Source of the DNA: Protea cynaroides
Taxonomy: Eukaryota > Streptophyta > Magnoliopsida > Proteales > Proteaceae
NCBI GenBank assembly: GCA_028583415.1
Contig: CM053265.1
Coordinates: 37,777,597-37,841,596, forward strand
DNA length: 64,000 nucleotides
Direction: 5' to 3'
This document shows positions 33,751-45,959 of this stretch, piece after piece (position 1 is the first letter of the stretch; each line of letters begins with the position of its first letter). The notes beneath the pieces were generated by a model. It saw only the letters and a list, made by a program, of their open reading frames with translations, was not told where the DNA came from and did no database searches. The position numbers were made by a program, and so were the translations under genes.

Positions 33751-33907
33751 GTTTAGGCATGCGACCCTACCTTCACATTTACTGTTTTTGGGTTAGACTC
33801 ATACCTGGTCTTGTGATTTCTTCACGCACTTGGTCCACTTGGCTCGACCATGATAGGTAGACCTGGTACAAGGTGGTAAGATTGGTTAGTGCAATATGGG
33901 TCTTACA

Positions 33908-33922
33908 ACTCCCCCCCCTCTT
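33908..33922 (-). promoter_or_regulatory. Polypurine tract of the chromovirus
   Basis: Minus strand AAGAGGGGGGGGAGT immediately before the LTR start TGTAAGACCC. Confidence 0.8.
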
Positions 33923-33923
33923 A

Positions 33924-34280
33924 TTAAAAATTTTGTCCTCGAAATTTGTACATACCTTTTGGGTCGAAAAGGTGAGGATATTGCTTTCGCATAGCGTTCT
34001 CTTCTTTCCATGTGATCTCTTCTATATCTCTGCTCCTCCAGGTAACCTTAACATAATATATCTTACGGTTGCGTAGTCGTTGAACCTTTCGACTAGTGAT
34101 TTCAGTTGGTGCTACTTCGAATGTCAAATCATCAGTTAGATCTAGTGGATCCGCTGTCAAAACGTGCTTTGAATCTCTGATGTACTTCTTTAATAATGAG
34201 ATATGAAATACATCATGCACACTTGACATGGATGGTGGTAGTGCTAACTGATAAGCCACCTTTCCACGATTGGCTAAAAT
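33924..34280 (-). pseudogene. Chromovirus integrase C-terminus with chromodomain
   Basis: Minus strand, stop at 33924. Seen: AYQLALPPSMSSVHDVFHISLLKKY, EITSRKVQRLRNRKIYYVKV, TWRSRDIEEITWKEENAMRKQYPHLF. The VFHISLLKKY block and the chromodomain-like part (aromatic residues, W, EE.TWE) are typical of plant chromoviruses (Tekay/Del-like). Chromodomains are thought to steer integration to heterochromatin. The start is disrupted upstream at about 34280. Confidence 0.92.
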
Positions 34281-35047
34281 CTCTCATATGGCCCAACATA
34301 TCTCAGACTTAGCTTCCCTTTCTGTCTGAATCATTTTAAACCCCGCATAGGTGATACCTTCAGGAATACCTTATCACCTACGACAAATTCAAGGTCTCTG
34401 CGTCGAGTATCTACATACTATTTCTGACGATTCTGAGGTGTTCTAACTCTTTCCTTGATAATGTCAACTACTCGATAAGTCTCTTCAATAAATTCTGGTC
34501 CAACAATGCTACGTTCTCCAACTTCATTCCAAAACAAAGGAGTTCAACACTTCCTACCACATAGTGCTTCATAGGGTGACATCTGTATAGTAGCCTGATA
34601 GCTGTTGTTATAAGCGAACTCGATCAATGGTAGCTTCTCATCCCATGATCCTTTGAAATCAATAACACAGGCTCAAAACATGTCTTCTAAAATCTGAATG
34701 GTATGCTTTGACTGTCCGTCTGTCTGAGGATGGAATACAGTACTGAACTTTAACGTTGTACCCATAGCCTTTTGCAATCCTTCCCAAAACTTTGAAGTAA
34801 AACATGGGTCTTTATCGGACACAATGCTTTCAGGTACACCATGTAATCTGACAATGTGATCCACATATAGCTTGGCTAACCTCTCCAGGGTATACTGTGG
34901 TTGTATAGCTATAAAGCGAGCTGTCTTAGTTAGACGATCTACAATCACCCAGACTGCGTCAACTACTCGAGGAGTCAATGGTAACCCAGTGACGAAGTCT
35001 ATAGTGATGCAGTCCCATTTCCATGCTGGTTCTGGCAGTGGCTTCAA
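34281..35047 (-). pseudogene. Chromovirus integrase core
   Basis: 35047-34673 is open: WDCITIDFVTGLP, DAVWVIVDRLTKTARFI, GVPESIVSDKDPCFTSKFW, and FHPQTDGQSKHTIQILEDM, with the D, D and the Q-T-D-G block kept; the third acidic residue falls in the usual ER.NQ.LED position, here written KHTIQILED. 34672-34281 has the rest with stops (a gap between the two open stretches). Active-site geometry otherwise looks conserved. Non-functional because of stops in the downstream part. Confidence 0.9.
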
Positions 35048-35065
35048 TAGTCCTACAGGTCTTTG

Positions 35066-35428
35066 TCATTCAGCCTTCACCCTCTGATAATTTAGGCATT
35101 GAGATATGAATTTAGCTACATCTGCTTTCATTTCTCTCCACCAATATAATTTCTTCAAATCATGATACATCTTTGTACTTCCAGGATGTATCGAATAGGC
35201 GGTGGTGTGAGCTTCCTTCATTAATCGATGTTTAATGTCCAAATTTTCTGTTTCAGGAACACATACTCTTCCTTTGTACTTCAGTACCTTTTCATCGTCT
35301 AAGGTGAACTCATGAATGGTCCTACCTTTTTCGATGTCTTCTTGTACCGCTCTCAGATAAGGGTTTGATTTAATAGCTGCTTTCACTTCATCAATTATAT
35401 CAGGTAGAATCTTCAACGTTGCGAACAT
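35066..35428 (-). pseudogene. Chromovirus integrase N-terminal zinc-binding part
   Basis: Minus strand. AYSIHPGSTKMYHDLKKLYWW and SQCLNYQRVKAE fit the H-H-C-C integrase finger, but the first cysteine-pair residue pattern C..C reads C..Y (CLNYQ). The upstream part (KYKGRVCVPETENL, HRLMKEAHTTAYS) is the typical pre-finger tether. Confidence 0.88.
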
Positions 35429-35439
35429 ATTTAAAATTA

Positions 35440-36110
35440 ATGAATAAACCCTTGGTTGGTTGTTTCACCCAGTGCATCTATCATGAACTGCTCATTATCG
35501 TAATTGAACACTTTTTCTGTAGTACACATTGCTGTAGTCGTGTTAACCTCTCCTTAAGATTTTATCATTGCTTTTCTGCTTAGCGCATCAGCAACTACAT
35601 TAGCCTTTCCTGGTTGATACTGGATATCACAATCATAATCCTTCAATAATTTCAGTCATCTTCTTTGTCTCATGTTCAACTCCTTCTGATTAAAAAGATA
35701 AGTGAGACTCTTATGATCTGATTTAATCTAAAATTTCTCTCCATACAAATAATGTCTCCATATCTTAACAGTTTGTACTACTGCTGTCATGAGTTGGGTG
35801 ATTCTTTTCATGCTCTCTCAGTTATCTTGAAACATATGCAACCGCTTGTTCTCCTTGCATAAGCACACATCCTAAACCCAATCCAGACGCATCAGTGTAT
35901 AAGGTAAATGGTTATCCTGGGATAGGAATAGTCAAGATGGGAGCAGATATCAATTTAGCTTTAGATTCTAGAAATACTCTTCACATTTGTTAGTCCAATT
36001 AAACTTCTATCCCTTCCTGGTTAGCTTGGTAAGAGGTATTGCGATCCTAGAGTGGTCCTCCATGAATCATCTGTAATAACTAGCTAAACCCAAGAAACTT
36101 CTGATCTTCG
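35440..36110 (-). pseudogene. Chromovirus RNase H, decayed
   Basis: Minus strand, no long open frame. In shifted frames I read GEQAVAYVS, LREHEKNHPTHD and W/R/Y-L-Y-G-like remnants (about 35890-35690) and SDHKSLTYL-like text, the usual RNase H landmarks of plant gypsy pol. Many stops. Confidence 0.65.
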
Positions 36111-36217
36111 TAATATTCTTTAGGTGTTTCTCACCATAAGATTACTTCTATCTTAATAGGGTCCACTTTAATCCCTTTTTATGATGCCACATGATATAAG
36201 AAGATCACTTTGTTTGA

Positions 36218-36790
36218 TTAGGTCTCATATTTCTTGGACTTGGCATAAAGCTTTTCCCTTCTTAGCTGTTGTGAAGCTGTTCCAACATCCATTGTATGAG
36301 TTCCTTCATTCTTGGAATAAACCAAAATATCATTTATGAAAACTATGACCAACGTGTCCAACATGTCATGAAATATCCAGTTCATCAGCTCCATAAAAGA
36401 TGTAAGGGCATTGGTTAATCCAACCGTCATAATTGGGAACTCATAATGTCCAATCTCGATTTTAAAAACTATCTTCGGAATATCGCTGTCCAAATTCTTC
36501 AGTTGATGATATCCTGATCGAAGATCAATCCTAGAAAATACCTTTGCTCCTTGCAACTGTTTAAACAAGTCATCGATCTAAGGTAGTAGATATCGGTTCT
36601 TGATCGTGAGCTTGTTTAGTTCCCGGTAGTCTATACATAATCTGACACTATCGTCCTTCTTCTTTATGAATTGCATTGGCGCTCCCCGTGATGCAATACT
36701 TAGCCTATTAGGACCCTTGTCTAATAACTCCCGTAGTTGAGTCTTAATCCCTTCAACTACATAGGAACTACTCTATAGGTGCCTTTGACA
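36218..36790 (-). pseudogene. Chromovirus reverse transcriptase, decayed
   Basis: Open at 36568-36218: LQGAKVFSRIDLRSGYHQL, MTVGLTNALTSFMELMNWIF and VFINDILVYSKNEG. The catalytic block usually reads (Y/F)(V/I)DDILVYS; here the first Asp is Asn. Upstream in other frames (36790-36590): APMQFIKKKD-like and RLCIDYRELNKLTIKNRY-like text. Interrupted frames show inactivity. Confidence 0.88.
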
Positions 36791-38860
36791 CAAGTATCGT
36801 CCTTGGTAACAAGTCGATGTCGAACTCGATCGTATGATCAGATGGTAACCCAGGTAAGTCTCCTGGAAACACATTAAAAATTTATGCATCACATCAATAT
36901 CTTCCATCTGTGGTGCTTCTTTAGTAACGTATACCACAGATACCATATATCAAACTTCTTTCTCTTCAAAGCATCTCTTCGCCTTTAGCATAGAGAGGAT
37001 CAGCTTTTACTTCTTAGACAAGATGCTTCCAATAAAACTAAATTATATGCCGTCTTTACTCTTGAATGATAACCTCTTCTATGCACATAACAACTTTGTA
37101 GAGTGTTGAGACAACCAGTCTAATCCTAAGATGACGTCAAAGTCTGCCATCTCAAGTAGATTTAGGTTGCATCCAAATTCTGTTCATCCATATGATTCGA
37201 ACATTGTTAATAACACTCATCCAATACAACATCTAGTCCAAAAGGGCTTGAACTAGCAAAATCTGGTATAAAGATCTTAAGAGCACATCTAGATCCTTAA
37301 TCTCCTAGTTTTTCAAAGACTATTGCTTAAAATCTCATATATCCCAAAAAAAAACTCATTAGCTTACACCTTCTTTATCATTATTGTTCTACCCTGATCT
37401 CTCTTTCATATACCTCAAAAAATATCTTGTAATTGTTACTTACTTTCTTGCTCATGCACTCTTTTATAGAATGACCATATTCATCTATTCAACAATCTCG
37501 AAACAGATCCTCCATTTCTTCATTTGAGGTTCCTTGGCTATAGAATCTAATCTGAATTTAATCATCTTACTTCCCATAATTCCTTACTCACTAAACATCT
37601 TATCGATGGATATCGAGAAATGTAAGAATCAGAATGTTTATCCAAAAGCAATTCATTTTCTTCTTTCAAATTCAGGGTAATGACGAACACTTGCTTTATC
37701 TAATGAACTTAGGTTTAAAGGATCAGGAGTAAATCTATGGTAATCCAACTGACATCAAAAGGTCGTTATGTTTCACAGTGGTCCAAATACATGGAAAATA
37801 GAGGTTCTATAACTCTTAACCTCAAGGTTGTAAGTTCTATTGAGTGTATAATGCCATTGATCAAAGCATTACAAGAATAATTCTGGAGAAGTTTTGGTAC
37901 ATCAATAAATCAGGTATAAATCGAAAAGATGTACACTCAACATGATTAAACAATTAACTGTTCATTCAGTTCATATCTCTGTTCATGTTGTCGATCATGA
38001 GAGTGGCTTAGATTTGTATAATCAGGACTAATACTAAAGAAACAATATCTAAGTCCAACTGACAGGTTGAATCAAGAAGGTATCCTGTCAAGGTACGAGA
38101 ATTAGAATCAGGTATGTGCATCCTCTATAATCATAAAAGTAAGTCGATAATGCACCGCATCCTATATAATCTATCTAGTTATATGACCACAATAGATTTG
38201 ATCCTTTGCTGAAAATGTTTGAGGTTTCATCTTCCAAAGATATTTCTCAACCCTGGTTGGATCATTCTGCCATGATGCAGCTATCCCATACATCGATGGC
38301 TGATAAGGGTAAACACCTTGATACACTGCTTGTTGTGCACCAAGCTTCTGCAATGGGGTGTGCGTTACATGGACTTGCTGTATGGTAGGCACTGTGTTAT
38401 AGCTAATAGGTGCTGGAACTACAGTGTGCTACCAATCATACTGTGCTTGGTTTAACCCGGAGGTGTTGATGTAGCATTGGCAACTTGGATAGTTATTCAC
38501 ATAGCAACTTGCATAGTCGGTCTCATCTATTGTTGCTCTTGTATTATGTTAGGCCAAGTTTATTACAATCGTAGCTAGGGCACTTGGTAGTCCAGGTAGA
38601 TTGACTGGAGTGGCCTAGTTGTTCACTTCCTTTGATTTACTCCAATCTGATTATCATTATTTAGCATCTACTCAGATGAGTTTTCATTATCCATTTTCGA
38701 CCCAGATAGTGGTGGGGTCAAGTCACAATCTCTTCTTAATGCTCAGCGGGCAATGGATCAGCCTGTGGTGGATCTCACTCTGAGTCTCCATGTCACCCAG
38801 GAGTATAGCTTTATCTTCTTTTATAGTTACTCTCATTTTTGGTGTATGGCCATTGTTCTC
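36791..38860 (-). pseudogene. Chromovirus gag, zinc knuckle and protease, heavily decayed
   Basis: No long frame. Landmarks on the minus strand: DFDVILGLDWLSQHS (about 37140-37080), the end of the chromovirus protease region; a CCHC-like remnant with EYGHSIKECMSK (about 37500-37443) with one cysteine lost; and a gag N-terminal frame at 38392-38171 with RVEKYLWKMKPQTFSAKD. Stops throughout. At 38860 it is interrupted by the giant element and resumes at 62145. Confidence 0.7.
38856..38860. repeat. Target-site duplication TTCTC of the giant element (left)
   Basis: TTCTC precedes the LTR start (TATGGGGACA); the same bases follow the right LTR end CTTACA at 62145-62149. Confidence 0.9.
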
Positions 38861-39299
38861 TATGGGGACAAAGACGTAAATCTTTAGAAGTCTCCACCTA
38901 GATTTAGGTCTAGGACCTTAGAAATGTGAAATCTCACCCCAAGGTAAGACTTCGAATGACTCATGACCCTTAGATTGGAATTCTGGTCCATCAGAGATTG
39001 GGTAAGTGTCAGGTTACGGTTATGGGAAGGGGTTAGGCACCTAAACCGCCCGATCGAAGTCGGTCTCCTATACCTTTCCTATGCTAGACTCTATTTGTTA
39101 AGCCAAACCAAACCAAGTGGTTTGATATCATTGAACCGAATCTGTATCCATCAGATTGCCTACGTATTACGGATTTATTCTGAAAATCAGGTTCACCATC
39201 GTAGTTCAGGTGTGATTAAAGTTTATGGATGTGATTTATGCGTGTGCATGATTAAGTTCATTGTTCAAGTTTAAGTTTATGCTTGAAAGGTTGAGAAAT

Positions 39300-40590
39300 C
39301 CTATGGGTTAGGATCTGGATAGTCCATGTGGACTGATAGATAGTCCAAGTGGATCTAAGAATAACCCTATTTGGGTTGGAATGTGGATAATATCCTAGTG
39401 GATCTATGGATAGTCCAAGTGGACTAAGATGTGGATAAATATCCTAGTGGATCTATGGATAGTCTAAGTGGACTAAATGTGTGGATAACCCTATTTGGGT
39501 TAAAATATGGGGGATATCCTAGTGGATCTATGGATAGTCCAAGTGGACTAAATTGTGGATCCGAATTTGGGTTCCTCCCAAATGGCCTACGTATCCTAGG
39601 GTTTGACCTAGGAATCAGAATCCACATAGTTCGGGCTCTGGGTTGAAATGGGAATGGATATCCTAGTGGATCTATGGATAGTCCGAGTGGACTAAATGTA
39701 TGGATCCGAATTTGGGTTTCTCCCAAATAGCCTACGTATCCTAGGGTTTGCCCTAGGAATCAGAATCCGCGTAATTCGAACCTGGATAACCCTATTTGGG
39801 TCAAAAATGGGGTGGATATCCTAGTGGATCTATGGATAGTGCGAGTGGACTAAGGTGTGGATCCGAATTTGGGATTCTCCCATATAGCCTACGTATCCTA
39901 GGGCTTGCCCTAGGAATCAGAATCCACGTAGTTTGGGAATGGATAACCCTATTTGGGTCAAAATGTGGGTAAGTATCCTAGTGGATCTATGGATAGTCCA
40001 AGTGGAATAAGGTTTGGATGACTCTATTGGGTTAAAATATGTGAGATATCCTAGTGGATCTATGGATAGTCCAAGTGGACTAAGGTTTGGATAAAGATCC
40101 TAGTGGATCTATGGATAGTCCAAGTGGACTAAGGTGTGGATCCGAATTTGGGATTCTCCCAAATAGCCTACGTATCCTAGGGTTTGCCCTAGGAATCAGA
40201 ATCCACATAGTTCGGGCTCTAGGTTGAAATGGGAATGGATATATTAGTGGATCTATGGATAGTCCTAGTGGACTAAGGTGTGGATCCGAATTTGGGTTTC
40301 TCCCAAATAGCCTACGTATCCTAGGGTTTGCCCTAGGAATCATAATCCGCGTAGTTCGGGCTAGAAAACCCTATTTGGGTCAAAATGGGGCTTGGATTGA
40401 AATGGTTGAATATCCTAGTGGATCTATGGGTAGTCCGAGTGGACTAAGGTATGGGTAAATATCCTAGTGGATCTATGGATAGTCCGAGTGGACTAAGTTG
40501 TGGATCCGAATTTGGGATTCTCCCAAATGGCCTACGTATCCTAGGGTTTGACCTAGGAATCAAAATTCGCGTAGTTCGGGCTGGATAAAC
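39300..40590. repeat. Hairpin higher-order array, A2 module 1
   Basis: Same sub-blocks as in A1 (agtcc-aagt-ggact, atcc-tagt-ggat, aaccc-tattt-gggtt, tttggga-ttc-tcccaaa, cctaggg-tttg-ccctagg), in a different order and number. Confidence 0.9.
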
Positions 40591-40868
40591 TGTTCTAGGT
40601 TAATGATTGAGAACCTATTCTAGGTTTAGGGTTTAGAACCTATTCTAGGTTTAGGGTTTGCCGAGGGGCAAAATCATCCTAAATCACCCTTTTCATGCTG
40701 AATTCTTATTTTAGATGGTTTGGCAAAGAATTCTCTTTCTTTATTAAGGTTTTATTATTCCCATTATGCCCTTCCCAAGAATATGGGTGCCTAAATGCAC
40801 GTCCTCACGCCTAGATTGTCTTCTAGAAGTGTGCAGATATGGCAATTTGACTATGGTGTTGCATAAAA

Positions 40869-42342
40869 TAGTGGATCTATGGATAGTCCAAGTGGAATAA
40901 GATGTGGATAAATATCCTAGTGGATCTATGGATAGTCCAAGTGGACTAAATGTGTGGATAACCCTATTTGGGTTAAAATATGGGGGATATCCTAGTAGAT
41001 CTACGGATAGTCCAAGTGGACAAATTGTGGATCCGAATTTAGGTTTCTCCCAAATGGCCTACGTATCCTAGGGTTTGACCTAGGAATCAGATTCCGCGTA
41101 GTTCGGGCTCTGGGTTGAAATGGAATGGATATCCTAGTGGATCTATGGATAGTCCGAGTGGACTAAATGTGTGGATCCGAATTTGGGTTTCTCCCAAATA
41201 GCCTATGTATCCTAGGGTTTGCCCTAGGAATCAGAATCCGCGTAATTCGAACCTAGATAACCCTATTTGGGTCAAAATTGGGGTGGATATCCTAGTGGAT
41301 CTATGGATAGTCCGAGTGGACTAAGGTGTGGATCCGAATTTGAGATTCTCCCAAATAGCCTACGTATCCTAGGGTTTGCCCTAGGAATCAGAATCCACGT
41401 AGTTCGGGAATGGATAACCCTATTTGGGTCAAAATGTGGGTAAGTATCCTAGTGGATCTATGGATAGTCCAAGTGGACTAAGGTTTGGATGACCCTATTT
41501 GGGTTAAAATATGTGAGATATCCTAGTGGATCTATGGATAGTCCGAGTGGACTAAGGTTTGGATAAATATCTTACAGGATCTATGGATAGTCCAAGTGGA
41601 CTAAGGTGTGGATCTGAATTTGGGATTCTCCTAAATAGCCTACGTATCCTAGGGTTTGCCATAAGAATCAGAATCCGCATAGTTCGGGCTCTGGGTTGAA
41701 ATGGGAATGGATATCCTAGTGGATCTATGGATAGTCCTAGTGGACTAAGGTGTGGATCCGAATTTGGGTTTCTCCCAAATAGCCTACGTATCCTAGGGTT
41801 TGCCCTAGGAATCAGAAAACGCGTAGTTCGGGCTAGAAAACCCTATTTGGGTCAAAATGGGGCTTGGATTGAAATGGTTGAATATCCTAGTGGATCTATG
41901 GATTGTCCGAGTGGACTAAGGTATGGGTAAATATCCTAGTGGATCTATGGATAGTCCGAGTGGACTAAGCTGTGGATCCGAATTTGGGATTCTCCCAAAT
42001 GGCCTACGTATCCTAGGGTTTGACCTAGGAATCAAAATCCGCGTAGTTCGGGCTGGATAACCTATTCTAGGTTAATGATTGGGAACCTATTCTAGGTTTA
42101 GGGTTTAGAACCTATTCTAGGTTTAGGGTTTGCCGAGGGGCAAAATCATCCTAAATCACGCTTTTCATGCTGAATTCTTATTTTGGATGGTTTGGCAAAG
42201 AATTCTCTTTCTTTATTAAGGTTTTATTATTCCCATTATGCCCTTCCCAAGAATGTGGGTGCCTAAATGCACGTCCTCACGCCTAGATTGTCTTCTAGAA
42301 GTGTGCAGATATGGCAATTTGACTATGGTGTTGCATAAAATT
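40869..42342. repeat. Hairpin module, tandem copy 2 in A2
   Basis: Starts gtggatctatggatagtccaagtggaataagatgtgg, at the same place within the array as copy 3, and ends in the conserved gttgcataaaat. Contains its own AATAAA-type block near 42213. Confidence 0.88.
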
Positions 42343-43231
42343 ATGGATCTATGGATAGTCCAAGTGGACTAAGATGTGGTTAAATATCCTAGTGGATCTA
42401 TGGATAGTCCAAGTGGACTAAATGTGTGGATAACCCTATTTGGGTTAAAATATGGGGGATATCCTAGTAGATCTATGGATAGTCCAAGTGGACAAATTGT
42501 GGATCCGAATTTAGGTTTCTCCCAAATGGCCTACGTATCCTAGGGTTTGCCCTAGGAATCAGAATCTGCGTAGTTCGGGCTCTGGGTTGAAATGGGAATG
42601 GATATCCTAGTGGATCTATGGATAATCCTAGTGGACTAAGGTGTAGATCCAAATTTGGGTTTCTCCCAAATAGCCTACGTATCCTAGGGTTTGCCCTAGG
42701 AATCATAATCCGCGTAGTTCGGGCTAGAAAACCCTATTTGGGTCAAAATGGGGCTTGGATTGAAATGGTTGAATATCCGAGTGGATCTATGGGTAGTCCG
42801 ACTGGACTAAGGTATGGGTAAATATGCTAGTGGATCTATGGATAGTCCGAGTGGACTAAGCTATGGATCCGAATTTGGGATTCTCCCAAATGGCCTACGT
42901 ATCCTAGGGTTTGACGTAGGAATCAGAATCCGCGTAGTTCGGGCTGGATAACCTGTTCTAGGTTAATGATTGAGAACCTATTCTAGGTTTAGGGTTTAGA
43001 ACCTATTCTAGGTTTAGGGTTTACCGAGGGGCAAAATCATCCTAAATCACCCTTTTCATGCTGAATTCTAATTTTGGAAGGTTTGGCAAAGAATTCTCTT
43101 TCTTTATTAAGGTTTTATTATTCCCATTATGCCCTTCCCAAGAATGTGGGTGCCTAAATGCATGTCCCTACGCCTAGATTGTCTTCTAGAAGTGTGCAGA
43201 TATGGCAGCTTGACTGGGGTGTTGCATAAAA
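42343..43231. repeat. Hairpin module, shortened tandem copy 3 in A2
   Basis: Same start and end as copy 2, but the central part is deleted (889 against 1474 bp). Confidence 0.87.
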
Positions 43232-43384
43232 TAAGTTATTGCTAAAAAAAAGAATATTCTATCTAAATATGGCACATAAAATATTTATGACAAGAAATTC
43301 ATATACAGTAAGACTGTTTAAAAATCTTTCAAATATGGCATGTATTGCAAATAAGGCAAGAACCTACATAGCATGATCTAGTAT

Positions 43385-43915
43385 GCTATTTTCTACCCTA
43401 ATTGTTATTTTCTTTCCATTTTAGGGTTTTCTACCCTAATTATTATTTTATTTCCATTTTTAGGGTTTTCTACCCTAATGTTACATTCTTTCTATTTTTG
43501 GGTTTTCTACCCTACTTGTTATTTTATTTTCATTTTTTAGGGTTTTCTACCCTAATTGTTACATTCTTTCCATTTTAAGGTTTTCTACCCTAATTATTAT
43601 TTTATTTCCATTTTTTAGGGTTTTCTACCCTAATTTTTACATTCTTTCCATTTTAGGGTTTTCTACCCTAATTGTTATTTTATTTCCATTTTTTTTAGGG
43701 TTTTCTACCCTAATTGTTACATTCTTTCCATTTTAGGGTTTTCTACCCTAATTATTATTTATTTCCATCTTAGGGTTTTCTACCCTAAATGTTACTTTCT
43801 TTCCATTTTAGGGTTTTCTACCCTAATTATTACTTTCTTTCCATTTTAGGGTTTTCTACCCTAATTGTTATTTTCTTTCTATTTTAGGGTTTTCTACCCT
43901 AATTATGGAAATAAG
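43385..43915. repeat. Telomere-like hairpin array in A2
   Basis: About 13 units with a period near 39; core TTAGGGTTTTCTACCCTAA is a 7-bp perfect stem with loop TTTCT. Linker attgttattttctttcca. Not in A1. Confidence 0.92.
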
Positions 43916-43919
43916 CATC

Positions 43920-44640
43920 CAACTATGGCAATGAGCATTCAAACATGGCAGTGTATCTAAAAAAAACACTCATGATGAAAAATTTAATGGTATAAATCAC
44001 CATTAATGGTAATCTAACCGTTCAGATGCTTTAAAATCAATCATGATGATAATCTAATGGTTTAGATGCATTTAACACACTCATAATGAAGATCCATTGG
44101 TTTGGATCAAGCATCAACATATCTAAAATCAATGGTCCAGATTTTCTAATTCAAACATCCAAGATCAATGACCCGATTTTATCATTAAAGCATCCGAGAT
44201 CGATGGCCAGATTTTATCTCATAAAAATTCATAATCAGAGGCCATGATCAATCACTTAAGAAAAATCTAAATCAAAGGCTAGATCAATCACCTTAAGATT
44301 TTGAATCATATGGCTCACAATTGATCAAATTAAAATTCATTCAATATCAATGGCTCAAATTACATCCTCATCAGATTAACATCAATGACTCAAATCATAT
44401 GACCATTTCATGGCATCATATGATCAAACAAAAATAATCATCCAAAAACTCAATTTCATGGGAGAGAAGATTAGGTGATAAATTTACGGATCAAGGGGGA
44501 TTGCAATGGATATGGAGTAGTGAGTTGGGATAATGGCTGCAGGTGATAGGATGTTACAATGGTACACCGAATCAAGTAAGTGAATGGTGGTATTGATAAT
44601 AAAAAGAATGAAAGAGGAGAGGGTTTTCCTAGTTTGCAGA
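43920..44640. repeat. Unique block of LTR A2 (short atggcaatgag, atcaatgg repeats)
   Basis: Two or three atggcaatgagcatc units, then loosely repeated catgatgataatctaatggtt-type segments, then single copies of the sequence that formed the 36-bp array in A1. Same in A3 at 59222-60020; nothing else visible. Confidence 0.6.
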
Positions 44641-45645
44641 TCCCTGAACCTTCTGCTCTTCTTCTTCTCCTCTCTTCAGCTTTCTTTAGCTTTCGGATTC
44701 CCAAAACCGAACTCCCTAAGAAAGCCCACGTTTCCTCTTTTTTTTCTCTCTTCTTCCCTTCTTTTTCTCCCAAAAATGTGAGCCACAAAGGCCTTTCACG
44801 TATTTTTTTTCTTTTTTTTTTCCAAAAACGTGAGCAGCCTTTCACATTTTTTTTTCTTTCCCCCTTTTTTTTCTCTCCTCTTCCCTTACTTTTCTCCCAA
44901 AACTTAGCTCAAAAGCCTTTCACGTTTTTCTCTTTTTTTTCCCTTTTTTTTCTCTCTTCTTCCCTTCTTTTTCTCCCAAAAATGAGCTCCCTAAGCTTTT
45001 CACATTTTTTTTTCTCTTTCCCTTTTTTTTTGGAAAAATGCCCTCCTTCTTCTCTCTCTCACGTCCCTTTTATCTTCCCCTTCTTTCCCTTTTTGAAAAA
45101 AAAAATCTAGAAACCCTAAATCCTCTCTCTTTTCACGTCCTCTCTCTCCCTTTTTTTTTTCTTTTTTTTTCTTTGGAAAACTCCTAAAACCGTGACTCCT
45201 AAAAAATCCTACATTTTCTCATTCTTCTTTCCTTTTTTTTCTCCAAAGAAATCCTTTGGATTCTCTTAGAAAAAAGTCACGTTTTTCCTCTCTCCCTCTT
45301 TCCTTTTTATTCTCAAAATCTTTTGGATTATATCCAAAAATCGAAATCCCCATTCTCTTCCACATTTTTTCTCTCCCCTCTTTCCTTTTTTTTCTCCAAC
45401 AAAATCCTTTGGATTCTCTTAGAAAAAGTCACGTTTTTCCTCTCTCCCTCTTTCCTTTTTTTTCTCAAAATCTTTTGGGTTATAACTCCAAAAACCAAAA
45501 TTCCCATTCTCTTCCACGTTTTTTCTCTCCCCTCTTTCCTTTTTCTTCTCAAAAATCTTTTGGATTATCTCCAAAACCAAAAACCCCCTTCACTTTCACG
45601 TTTCTCTCTCCCCTCTTTCCTTTTTCTTCTCAAAATCTTTTGGAT
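44640..45645. repeat. Polypyrimidine block of LTR A2
   Basis: C/T-rich run with repeated ctttcctttttcttctcaaaatcttttggattatctccaaaa and cacgttttt units; ORFs here are repeat translations (repeating SFLFFL/FPS). Confidence 0.9.
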
Positions 45646-45654
45646 TATCATTTA

Positions 45655-45715
45655 CATATAATAATATATATTATATACATATATCACATATATTTAATAA
45701 CATACATACATATAG

Positions 45716-45783
<68 letters not shown>

Positions 45784-45785
45784 AA
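45655..45785. repeat. TA microsatellite of LTR A2
   Basis: Pure (ta)n of about 60 bases from about 45718, longer than the corresponding A3 run (61012-61050). Confidence 0.92.
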
Positions 45786-45959
45786 TATTGTGCACATAGA
45801 TGAACTGATTCGAAATGGGTTGAGACTGACTTAGGTTGACAACTGATTTGGGTTGAGCTAGGTTGGACCAAAACTAGTTTGAACTGAGTTGACTGGACTG
45901 ATTGGAATTAACTGGGTTTTTTCTCCTTGTCATTTCACGGGTCATTCCCCTCTGTTATC

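Larger units (their letters stand above)
31585..33907 (-). mobile_element. 3' LTR of the chromovirus (family B copy 3)
   Basis: 2323 bp; plus strand TGTCACACCC ... GTCTTACA. It is directly followed by a purine tract and by the end of pol, so it is a 3' LTR on the minus strand. Its partner 5' LTR begins at 62603. The left flank (GAAAG) is hAT sequence; the matching TSD would lie past the window end. Confidence 0.93.

Noticed and set aside
43385..43915. A chromosome end or true telomere
   Set aside because: TTAGGG and CCCTAA alternate in 39-bp units with linkers and lie inside an LTR with unique flanks; not a telomeric array.
44461..44560. Start of a host gene next to the pyrimidine block
   Set aside because: The same text occurs at the same place in A3 (59820-59920), so it is LTR sequence.
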